This document shows positions 7,822-14,085 of a DNA stretch of 21,675 nt, piece after piece (within the stretch, counting starts at the first letter, position 1; every line of letters begins with the position of its first letter). Below the pieces are notes generated by a model that was given only the letters and a program-made list of their open reading frames with translations, searched no databases and was not told the DNA's origin. The DNA comes from Flavobacteriaceae bacterium UBA1682 (GTDB lineage: Bacteria; Bacteroidota; Bacteroidia; Flavobacteriales; Flavobacteriaceae), in assembly GCA_002320285.1 (NCBI GenBank), contig DCKE01000009.1, forward strand, positions 49,612-71,286. Reading direction: 5' to 3'. Position numbers and translations under genes: made by a program.

Positions 7822-9600
7822 TTACATGCGATCTGGAACGGCAATTCCCAATAGAGAAAAACCATTTTTTATAATTGTTCCTACTTTCTGAGACAATTGT
7901 ACTCGGAAAACTTTTAAATCTTGGTCTTCTTCACCCAAGATAGGAATGGTTTGGTAAAAAGAATTGTATTCTCTAACCAACTCATAGATATAATTAGCCA
8001 GTAAAGCTGGACTGTGAGATTTCCCTGCATTTTGAATGACCTCTGTAAAAGATTCTATCAATTTCAAAAGCTCTTTTTCTTTACTGTCTAAAGCAATATT
8101 TTCTACTTTATAAGAATAATCAAAGTTTGATTTTCTTAAAATAGATTGGATACGCGCGTAGGTATATTGGATAAACGGACCGGTATTTCCAGCAAAATCA
8201 ACAGATTCCTCTGGATTAAACAATATTCGTTTTTTTGGATCTACCTTTAATATATAATATTTTAAAGCTCCCAGCCCTATGGTCTTGTATAAGCTTTGTT
8301 TTTCCTCTTCAGAATACCCTTCTAATTTACCCAATTCCTCAGATATTTGTTGAGCGGTATCCGTCATTTCTTGCATCAAATCGTCTGCATCAACAACAGT
8401 TCCCTCTCTACTCTTCATTTTACCAGATGGCAAGTCAACCATACCATAGGATAAATGGAACAAGCTATCAGCCCATTCAAATCCGAGCTTTTTAAGAATC
8501 AAAAACAACACTTTAAAGTGGTAATCTTGTTCATTACCAACAGTATACACCATACCGCCGATATCCTTAAAATCCTTAACACGTTGGATAGCTGTACCGA
8601 TATCTTGGGTCATATAAACCGAAGTACCGTCACCGCGTAAAACCAGCTTTTCATCTAAGCCCTCAGGGGTTAAATCAATCCAAACTGACCCGTCTTCTTT
8701 TTTAAAGAACACACCGTCTTTTAAACCGTTCTCTACCACATCCTTACCCAACAAATACGTATCGCTTTCGTAATAGTTTTTATCGAAATCAACACCCAAA
8801 TTTTTAAAGGTTGTCGCAAAACCTTCGTATACCCATTGGTTCATTTCTTTCCACAAGGCTATAACTTCCGGTTTGCCAGCTTCCCAATCCAACAGCATCT
8901 GTTGTGCTTCAAGAATGATTGGTGCCTCTTTTTTGGCTTCTTCCTCCGAACGTCCCGACTGCATCAATTCAGCGATTTGCTCCTTATAAACCTTATCAAA
9001 GGTTACATAGAAATTCCCCACCAATTTGTCGCCTTTCAACCCTGTGCTAGCTGGAGTTTGTCCGTTACCGAATTTCTGCCAAGCCAACATCGACTTACAA
9101 ATATGTATTCCTCTATCATTTATAATTTGAGTCTTATAAACTTTTCTACCGGATGCCTTTAATATTTGAGCTACGGAATAACCTAATAGATTATTTCTAA
9201 CATGCCCTAAATGCAGTGGTTTATTGGTATTTGGCGAACAGTATTCCACCAATACCGCTTTTTCATCTATTAATGTCGTTTGAAAACCAAAATGCTCATC
9301 GTCTTTAATCTCATTGAAAAAATTCAAGTAAAAAGCATCTGTAACTACTAAATTTAAGAAACCTGAAACCACATTGAAACGCTCAATTTCCTTTGCGTTT
9401 TCTACTAAATACTCACCGATCTTAGTTCCAATTTCAACAGGATTTCCTTTGATTACTTTTAAGAACGGAAAAATCACCACTGTTGTATCTCCCTCAAACT
9501 CCTTTCTCGTACCTTGAAATTCAATTTTATCAATAGTAACCCCATATAGAGTTTGTACTGCATTTTCGATTTGAGGAATTAGAATCTGATTTAATGTCAT
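7822..9600 (-). CDS. argS: arginyl-tRNA synthetase
   Basis: A 592-residue class I aminoacyl-tRNA synthetase charging tRNA-Arg with arginine. Order of domains: N-terminal Add-1-like domain (1-105) and a catalytic domain with CSPNTNKPLHLGHVRNN, where the HIGH-type motif is HLGH at 130-133. The KMSKS-like loop is KMKSREG (394-400) and is followed by TVVDADDL. A DALR-type anticodon-binding domain forms the end and closes with the typical VPDRM. Length matches the family. A TATCTTTG -7 element lies 20 bases before the ATG. Only 11 bases separate its stop from the GTG of the SGNH gene and no terminator is seen between them, so argS appears to head the O-acylation operon. Confidence 0.97.
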   Translation of the reverse strand: MTLNQILIPQIENAVQTLYGVTIDKIEFQGTRKEFEGDTTVVIFPFLKVIKGNPVEIGTKIGEYLVENAKEIERFNVVSGFLNLVVTDAFYLNFFNEIKDDEHFGFQTTLIDEKAVLVEYCSPNTNKPLHLGHVRNNLLGYSVAQILKASGRKVYKTQIINDRGIHICKSMLAWQKFGNGQTPASTGLKGDKLVGNFYVTFDKVYKEQIAELMQSGRSEEEAKKEAPIILEAQQMLLDWEAGKPEVIALWKEMNQWVYEGFATTFKNLGVDFDKNYYESDTYLLGKDVVENGLKDGVFFKKEDGSVWIDLTPEGLDEKLVLRGDGTSVYMTQDIGTAIQRVKDFKDIGGMVYTVGNEQDYHFKVLFLILKKLGFEWADSLFHLSYGMVDLPSGKMKSREGTVVDADDLMQEMTDTAQQISEELGKLEGYSEEEKQSLYKTIGLGALKYYILKVDPKKRILFNPEESVDFAGNTGPFIQYTYARIQSILRKSNFDYSYKVENIALDSKEKELLKLIESFTEVIQNAGKSHSPALLANYIYELVREYNSFYQTIPILGEEDQDLKVFRVQLSQKVGTIIKNGFSLLGIAVPDRM

Positions 9601-9620
9601 TGCTTATTTATTTTAAGGAA

Positions 9621-9628
9621 CAAAGATA
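9621..9628 (-). promoter_or_regulatory. -7 element of argS
   Basis: TATCTTTG on the minus strand, an exact TAnnTTTG match, ends 20 bases before the argS ATG. No TTG is found at the usual -33 spacing. The same octamer at nearly the same distance precedes the phosphatase gene. Confidence 0.6.
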
Positions 9629-9739
9629 ATTGTTATTTCAGTATTTTTTTACTTTTGTAGGGATATAATTACAGCCAGCTCTGCATCCTTAGTAATGCAT
9701 GAAAAACAAATGTATTAAAAGAAAGTTGCCGTTAAAATT

Positions 9740-9844
9740 TTAAGTTTTCAACAACGGGCATTCAAGATCTATCGAATAGAAAGGTCCGTCATCTAGCAAG
9801 ACCCCTCCAAAAGCAACATTTTGTCCGAAAAACTTATAATTAAT
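9740..9844 (-). pseudogene. possible C-terminal gene remnant
   Basis: A start-less open frame of 34 codons on the minus strand ending in TAA at 9740-9742. It reads like the end of a protein, with GQNVAFGGVLLDDGPFYSID and then LECPLLKT. It begins after a TGA at 9845-9847, contains no ATG, and overlaps the end of the phosphatase gene in another frame. Family not recognised. The call rests only on composition and codon appearance, so it could be chance in a short frame. Confidence 0.3.
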
Positions 9845-10490
9845 TCACATCACGGCTATCGGTTTTAATGTGTATGACATCCAGAATTTTTGCCGTTTGC
9901 GAAACTTTTAGTCCGGTCAACCCGTGTCCATAAAATGCCCCAGTATCTATATTCCAAGAATTTGATTCGGCATCGTACTGCGGTTGATTCATTTTTAATG
10001 GAGTATGTCCATGAATCTGTAGTTTTCCAATATTTTTCAACGGTTCTCTATTCCACAAAACACTGGAAGGATGTACCTCTTCAAACGGCAAAGGCGTATG
10101 AGATATCCCAGCGTGAGTCACAACCAAAAATTCTGTTTCAAAAACTAAGGGACGCTCTTTTAACCATATAATCCACGAAACGATATCGAGCTGATGGGAT
10201 TTGATTTCATCTAAGGTTTTTTGTCCACATTGTCTAACCCAATTGTCATTAAAAACTACTTCAACATGTTCTACAATCTCGGCTTCATGATTCCCTTTTA
10301 GAAAAACCGTGTTATGAGGAAAATCACTCGAAAGCTTCCTACATTCCTCAACGACGCGAACACTGTAATTTCCTCTATCTATAAAGTCACCGACACAGAT
10401 CAAAATTTCAGTATCCCGATTCCAGTGCTTTAAAATTTCTAAAAAGGTAAAATAACAACCGTGTATATCTCCAATTACAAAATAATTCAT
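9840..10490 (-). CDS. PPP-family metallophosphatase (PrpA/diadenosine-tetraphosphatase type)
   Basis: A 216-residue cytosolic phosphatase with the full set of PPP metal-site motifs in order: GDIHG (7-11), GDFIDRG (34-40), KGNHE (65-69), THAGIS with H126, and IHGHTPLK with H162. Length (~215) matches bacterial PrpA/PrpB-like serine/threonine phosphatases and small symmetrical dinucleotide polyphosphatases; these share the motifs, so the substrate is uncertain. The ATG at 10490 lies 19 bases after a TATCTTTG -7 element. It is divergent from nothing and appears to be a single gene; no terminator is evident after its stop. Confidence 0.9.
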   Translation of the reverse strand: MNYFVIGDIHGCYFTFLEILKHWNRDTEILICVGDFIDRGNYSVRVVEECRKLSSDFPHNTVFLKGNHEAEIVEHVEVVFNDNWVRQCGQKTLDEIKSHQLDIVSWIIWLKERPLVFETEFLVVTHAGISHTPLPFEEVHPSSVLWNREPLKNIGKLQIHGHTPLKMNQPQYDAESNSWNIDTGAFYGHGLTGLKVSQTAKILDVIHIKTDSRDVN

Positions 10491-10509
10491 CTATCTATTT
10501 AATAAACGG

Positions 10510-10517
10510 CAAAGATA
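10510..10517 (-). promoter_or_regulatory. -7 element of the phosphatase gene
   Basis: TATCTTTG on the minus strand, 19 bases before the ATG. A TTTG occurs 15 bases further upstream (10533-10536), slightly closer than the usual 17-23. Confidence 0.55.
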
Positions 10518-10576
10518 AATATCTTTTAACCACAAATTTTAATGTACTTTCGGATTAAACATCTAGGTTTTTTTTC

Positions 10577-10871
10577 TTATTCACCTTCACACATCGTCCC
10601 TTCTACCATCAATTCAATGTTTAATCGGCAGTCATGATTTGCCTTATAATCAATCATACCTCCTTGCAAGTATCCGAATACGAAAACCCGTTTGGACAAC
10701 ACCATATTTATTACTGGCTCTTACTAAAATGGCGTCGGGCCTTGTAAATCGTTTAAATGTAATTTTAACACGAGCAGCATCCTTATCGATAAAATTCAGT
10801 CCGTACTTATAGAACATATTTTGCCTGAAACCAATTAGGTGTGCATCAAATAAAAAATCCCCTGGTATCAA
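10577..10871 (-). pseudogene. two overlapping reading frames, probable frameshifted gene remnant
   Basis: Minus strand. The first frame (10650-10871, at most 73 codons, only a TTG start lying inside a terminator, or an internal ATG at codon 19) reads like a β-rich protein end: DAARVKITFKRF, RPDAILVRASNKYG, TGFRIRILARRYD. A second frame (10577-10657, 26 codons) begins at an ATG overlapping the first stop by 8 bases and continues in protein-like style with DYKANHDCRLNIELMVEG. Either it is one truncated gene broken by a frameshift near 10655, or a coupled pair of very small genes. AGGAGG ends one base before that ATG, too close for a normal ribosome site. Family not recognised. The terminator of the metal-binding protein gene truncates its upstream end. 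Confidence 0.4.
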
Positions 10872-10891
10872 TATGATACCAGGGGATTTTT
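10853..10891. terminator. strong bidirectional terminator after the metal-binding protein gene
   Basis: A perfect hairpin of 18 base pairs with a three-base ATA loop: CCCCTGGTATCA against TGATACCAGGGG, extended by A-run/T-run pairing. It lies about 33 bases after the stop of the minus-strand heavy-metal-associated gene. Confidence 0.92.
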
Positions 10892-10923
10892 CTGTTAGAA
10901 CTGTGTGATTAAATTTCTATTAA

Positions 10924-11316
10924 CTACACTTTTTCTGTTCCCTTCTCTTTACAACAGCCATCCAATTTAGCATATACTTCCGGATCTGCTTTAACATCGT
11001 CCGCATCGTACCCCATTTTAGATATCGCTTGTCTAATTTGATCCAGACTTACTTTCTTTGGACTATAATAAACCGTAATGGTATTGGCTTCTTGATCGAT
11101 ATCAAATTGTCGAACACCGCTTAGTTTATATAAGGTACTTTTAAAAGTTTGCCCACATGTTTCACATTCTTTACAATGTTCACAATAAATAGCTGTTTTT
11201 ATGATTGCTTTCTCATTGCTTTTCGAGCTCTGAGCATTACTCGCGGTAGATAACCCAAAAAACAAAAAAGACAAAAAGAACACATTACTGAATTTTATCT
11301 TACTGATGCCCCACAT
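10924..11316 (-). CDS. exported heavy-metal-associated (HMA) domain protein
   Basis: A 130-residue protein with an N-terminal hydrophobic export signal (residues 9-28, ending NAQ) followed by an HMA-like ferredoxin fold (about 36-108). The expected HMA CxxC is expanded to four evenly spaced cysteines, YCEHCKECETCG (C45, C48, C51, C54). The end of the domain has the usual ISKMGYDADDVKADPE, and a vicinal pair C121-C122 follows near the C terminus. This matches a recurrent Bacteroidota family annotated as heavy-metal-associated or mercury-transport-like. I infer binding of a soft metal such as copper in the periplasm or at the outer membrane. No P-type ATPase or efflux gene is adjacent, so the partner is unknown. 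It is monocistronic, with a strong terminator. Confidence 0.85.
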   Translation of the reverse strand: MWGISKIKFSNVFFLSFLFFGLSTASNAQSSKSNEKAIIKTAIYCEHCKECETCGQTFKSTLYKLSGVRQFDIDQEANTITVYYSPKKVSLDQIRQAISKMGYDADDVKADPEVYAKLDGCCKEKGTEKV

Positions 11317-11392
11317 ATATAAATTTTTTTTAGTGATTACTTATTAAAGCTGCTAATTTAATAAAAACATTTTATATAATAGAAACTTTTTC

Positions 11393-11424
11393 GCTGTTTC
11401 CTAAACAGCATTTTTACTTTTATT
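11393..11424 (+). other. orphan terminator-like hairpin in the AT-rich gap upstream of csp
   Basis: The gap 11317-11685 is very AT-rich. Besides the csp promoter it holds this hairpin: GCTGTTT, loop CCT, AAACAGC (11393-11409), followed by a T-rich tract on the plus strand. It looks like a weak plus-strand terminator, but no plus-strand gene precedes it. It could instead fold in the leader of the minus-strand HMA gene. No TAnnTTTG element was found for the HMA gene. Confidence 0.35.
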
Positions 11425-11630
11425 GGCGCTATTATATGTAGTTCATTCCTAGTAATCGCTCCATTAATAACAATAAATTTCGACATCCCTTATCAGATCT
11501 GTATTCTCCAATACCCATATTGCAGGATTTAAACTATTATTTTTTTTATTTAAAAACGCCTATTTTACTAGCCTTACAAGTAATATTTCAAAAAAATATA
11601 AAATTTTATTAAAAATATTTTAGCATTTAC

Positions 11631-11661
11631 TTGCAGATATTAAATATTCATTCTATATTTG
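11631..11661 (+). promoter_or_regulatory. promoter of the cold-shock gene
   Basis: TTG (11631-11633), 20-base spacer, TATATTTG (11654-11661): a full match to the Bacteroidota consensus. Transcription should begin near 11668, which excludes the TTG at 11659 as a start codon and supports ATG 11686. Confidence 0.85.
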
Positions 11662-11685
11662 CAGGAATTAAATAACACAAAAGTA

Positions 11686-11877
11686 ATGCAAGAAGGTACA
11701 GTAAAATTTTTCAATGAAGACAAAGGTTTCGGATTTATTACACCAAACAATGGTGATAGCGAAATATTTGTTCACGCTACAGGTCTAATGGATAATATTC
11801 GTGAGAACGATGCAGTTCGTTATGACGTAGAAGAAGGTCGTAGAGGTCTTAACGCAGTAAACGTAGTCTTAGCTTAA
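11686..11877 (+). CDS. cold-shock domain protein (CspA family)
   Basis: A 63-residue single cold-shock domain that binds single-stranded RNA/DNA and acts as an RNA chaperone. RNP1 is KGFGFI and RNP2 is EIFVHAT; the start MQEGTVKFFNEDKG and the final β-strand NAVNVVLA complete the family pattern. A longer frame beginning at a TTG at 11659 would start inside the -7 box, so the ATG at 11686 is used. The leader is short (about 18 bases), unlike the long thermosensing leader of E. coli cspA, so cold control by that mechanism is not suggested. It has its own promoter and a strong terminator, so it is a single-gene unit. Confidence 0.95.
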   Translation: MQEGTVKFFNEDKGFGFITPNNGDSEIFVHATGLMDNIRENDAVRYDVEEGRRGLNAVNVVLA

Positions 11878-11903
11878 CATACTATATAGATACAACGTAA
11901 ATT

Positions 11904-11935
11904 AACACCTAATCCATGATTAGGTGTTTTTTTTT
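11904..11935 (+). terminator. intrinsic terminator of csp
   Basis: Stem AACACCTAATC/GATTAGGTGTT with loop CAT (11904-11928) and a run of nine T. It starts 26 bases after the csp stop. Confidence 0.92.
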
Positions 11936-11984
11936 GCAGTAAACTCAACTCAACAGCTTTAATCACTCCTACCTCCCGATTGCT

Positions 11985-12026
11985 AATCACGAATTACCAA
12001 TCACGAATCACGAATCACGAATTACT
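11985..12026. repeat. heptamer tandem array AATCACG
   Basis: Six 7-base units in register: AATCACG, AATTACC, three further AATCACG, and AATTACT. The array abuts the stop codon of the alkB gene (12029). It lies between the csp terminator and alkB, so no gene is interrupted. Copy number could vary by slippage. Confidence 0.8.
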
Positions 12027-12028
12027 GC

Positions 12029-12637
12029 TCACTCTTCAATAGTTCTAAACGTAAGATTTACCCGAGCTGTATGTATTAATTTTGTTGGTGGTAAACGGTG
12101 TAACCAATGGGTTTGCGTAGTCCCCTTCATCACCAAAAGACTACCGTGTTCTAAAATACGCTCCACCTTTTCCAAGCTCCGTTTGTGTTTAAACGCAAAT
12201 TTTCGTACTGCACCAAAACTCAAGGACGCTATAGCTCCATTCTTTTTGAGATCCTTTTCTCCATCACTATGCCAGGCCATACCTTCGTCACCGTTGTGAT
12301 ACAAATTTAATAGACAGGAATTATACGTTTCTCCTGTTCTCTGTTCTACAATAGCTTTTAATACCAGCAAATCGCTATTCCACGGTAAAGCTCGCTTAGT
12401 CGTATTCGAATAAGTATATTCAAAAGGCAGATCGCCGTACCAGGCCACTTTGCGTTTGGTAATAATCTTTTTACCAAAAATAACAGCCTCATCATGGCGC
12501 CATTCGATGCCATTCAACAATTTATGCAAATACAAATCCGCTTGTTGCTTATCGAACAAGGTTCCAAAATAATAAACCTCTCCGTCAGCGGGTAGCAGGT
12601 TGATGTTTTCGTCAAGTCGGTTATCAAAAAGATCCAT
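12029..12637 (-). CDS. alkB: AlkB-type 2-oxoglutarate/Fe(II) dioxygenase for DNA alkylation repair
   Basis: A 202-residue dioxygenase expected to remove methyl groups from 1-methyladenine and 3-methylcytosine by oxidation. Iron ligands are the pair in AWHSDGE (H123, D125) and H180 in WLHRLPP. 2-Oxoglutarate is held by the arginines of ARVNLTFR (R192 and R198, the R-x5-R motif). Substrate-side motifs include LPWNSDLL and CLLNLYHNGDEGM. The sequence is closer in style to the ALKBH2/3-like bacterial group than to E. coli AlkB. An AdaA-like regulator/methyltransferase gene lies 88 bases upstream on the same strand with no terminator between, so a shared alkylation-damage response is likely. The first residues are poorly conserved but the ATG at 12637 is the only good start. 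Confidence 0.93.
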   Translation of the reverse strand: MDLFDNRLDENINLLPADGEVYYFGTLFDKQQADLYLHKLLNGIEWRHDEAVIFGKKIITKRKVAWYGDLPFEYTYSNTTKRALPWNSDLLVLKAIVEQRTGETYNSCLLNLYHNGDEGMAWHSDGEKDLKKNGAIASLSFGAVRKFAFKHKRSLEKVERILEHGSLLVMKGTTQTHWLHRLPPTKLIHTARVNLTFRTIEE

Positions 12638-12725
12638 TTTTCAGATTTTTAACGTTCAAGGTCTCTATTATAAGTTAGCGATTTATTATCAAACTACCAA
12701 CGGTGTCGTTCTATTTTTTTCTAGT

Positions 12726-13580
12726 TCATTCGTCTTGTGAAGCAGCTTGCGCCCCTTCCCAACCGATAATAGCGGTTTTACGATTAATCCCCCACATATA
12801 ACCACCTAACTGTCCTGAAGTCTGAATAACCCGATGACAGGGAATTAAAAAAGCAATGGGGTTTTTACCAATTGCCGTTCCCACTGCTCTAAAAGCGGAA
12901 GGCTTCCCAATTTCCTTCGCTATATCACCATAAGTTGTCAGTTGTCCCATGGGTATTTTCAACAAACTCTCCCACACTTTCAATTGAAAATCCGTACCTT
13001 TTAAATGCAATTTGACCTCGCATAATTTCGTAGAATCGCTTTGAAAAAACTTTAATGCGGTTTGCTGTATCTCATCGGATTTTTGCTCAAAAACAGCATT
13101 GGGAAACCGATTAATTAAATGGGCTACAGCTTGATTTTTATCAGTTTCGAAAGCCATGTGACAAATCCCCTTTGAGGTTGATGCTAAAATCAATATTCCA
13201 AAAGGACTTTCCACTATATCATAATTAATCATCAGGTTTTCACCTCCATTTTTAAATTCGGCCGGTGTCATCCCCTCAATCTTAACAAACAAATCATGTA
13301 ATCTACTACTGCTTGATAATCCAGTTTGAAAAGCCATCTCAGCGAGACTTATATCCCGATTCTCTTGTAGCAATTGTTTTGCGTAACCGATACTGATGTA
13401 TTGCAAAAATTTCTTAGGACTGGTTCCCGCCCATTCGGTAAACAGTCTCTGAAAATGAAACGGACTCAAATGTACCGCCTCGGCAATCTGTTCCAAACTC
13501 GGTTGTTCCTTAAAATGACGATTGATATAGTCAATCGCTTTGGCAATACGCGTAAATTGATGTACTTCTCCCTCTTTCAT
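12726..13580 (-). CDS. AraC-type regulator fused to O6-methylguanine-DNA methyltransferase (Ada-like)
   Basis: A 284-residue two-domain protein. Residues 10-110 form a double helix-turn-helix AraC domain (SLEQIAEAVHLSPFHFQRLF, then SLAEMAFQTGLSSSSRLHDLF). Residues 118-278 are the suicide methyltransferase: RAVGTAIGKNP with the arginine finger R231, then IPCHRVI with the acceptor cysteine C248, and GGYMWG. The N-terminal zinc domain of E. coli Ada, whose cysteine accepts methyl from phosphotriesters and switches on transcription, is missing. This Ada variant therefore cannot sense damage in the classical way; it may respond through C248 methylation or act as a plain regulator. This domain order is common in Bacteroidota. 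It precedes alkB, presumably its target and operon partner. Confidence 0.93.
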   Translation of the reverse strand: MKEGEVHQFTRIAKAIDYINRHFKEQPSLEQIAEAVHLSPFHFQRLFTEWAGTSPKKFLQYISIGYAKQLLQENRDISLAEMAFQTGLSSSSRLHDLFVKIEGMTPAEFKNGGENLMINYDIVESPFGILILASTSKGICHMAFETDKNQAVAHLINRFPNAVFEQKSDEIQQTALKFFQSDSTKLCEVKLHLKGTDFQLKVWESLLKIPMGQLTTYGDIAKEIGKPSAFRAVGTAIGKNPIAFLIPCHRVIQTSGQLGGYMWGINRKTAIIGWEGAQAASQDE

Positions 13581-13648
13581 AAGCTCGGTATTTAAAGCGT
13601 AAAGATGCTATTAGTTTGACAAATAAAAAATCCAATTCTTGCTTTTAA

Positions 13649-13762
13649 ATCACTGACAAAACATTTTTTATTGGAGGGCAACCATCTAAAATACTGCAAA
13701 TTGATTTCTATGACATCGAAAAGCGCGGAAGATTTATTAACCAATTAAAATTTTACAGATAA
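13649..13762 (+). pseudogene. possible C-terminal gene remnant
   Basis: A start-less plus-strand frame of 37 codons between TAA (13646-13648) and TAA (13760-13762). It reads like an intact protein end, containing KTFFIGGQPSKIL and QIDFYDIEKRGRFINQ. It has no ATG and the flanks are AT-rich non-coding DNA. Family not recognised. It lies in the 487-base gap between the Ada-like gene and the ABC-F gene, both on the other strand. Confidence 0.35.
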
Positions 13763-13896
13763 AAACACTTGCTAGCCAGATCGTAAAACAAACACATTTT
13801 ACCCTATTCCCTAGTATATAAGACTTGCAATTAATTCATCAACATACTAGATTCCATCACCCTGAGCAAGAGCAAGAACTTTGACATTATCAGGTA

Positions 13897-14011
13897 AGAG
13901 GCTCTTCAAATCTAGTAAGAAGAACCTCTACAACAATAAAGATAATGTGATCATAATGATCAGATCCGGGTACAGTCCATCATTTCCTGAATCCGGGCTG
14001 ATCGTGATCAT
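13897..14011. other. cluster of inverted and direct repeats in the gap before the ABC-F gene
   Basis: Arms AGAGGCTCTT (13897-13906) and AAGAACCTCT (13920-13929) pair with one mismatch that becomes a G-U wobble on the minus strand. Next, TGATCATAATGATCAG (13948-13963) faces CTGATC and TGATCA (13998-14003 and 14005-14010). Two direct ATCCGGG copies (13964-13970, 13991-13997) sit inside that loop. No good reading frame explains it. It could be a structured RNA, a 3' region of the ABC-F transcript or a protein-binding site. The rest of 13581-14067 holds only the remnant at 13649-13762. Confidence 0.35.
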
Positions 14012-14043
14012 AGTCCACTTCTTTTATTACATTTTTTACAACG

Positions 14044-14085
14044 AAAAAACAAAAAAACAAGTGCACTTTATAGGGCTATATAGTG
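14044..14085 (-). terminator. weak terminator overlapping the ABC-F stop
   Basis: On the minus strand CACTATATAG and CTATAAAGTG can pair (14064-14085, one mismatch, tiny loop), overlapping the stop codon. A downstream T-rich tract (14044-14059) follows. The stem is AT-rich, so strength is doubtful. Confidence 0.4.

Noticed and set aside
11659..11685. N-terminal extension of the cold-shock protein from a TTG start
   Set aside because: The TTG is part of the -7 promoter element, so it would not be in the transcript; ATG 11686 gives the standard CspA start.
11985..12026. Heptamer array as a CRISPR
   Set aside because: Units are 7 bases with no unique spacers and no cas genes are present.
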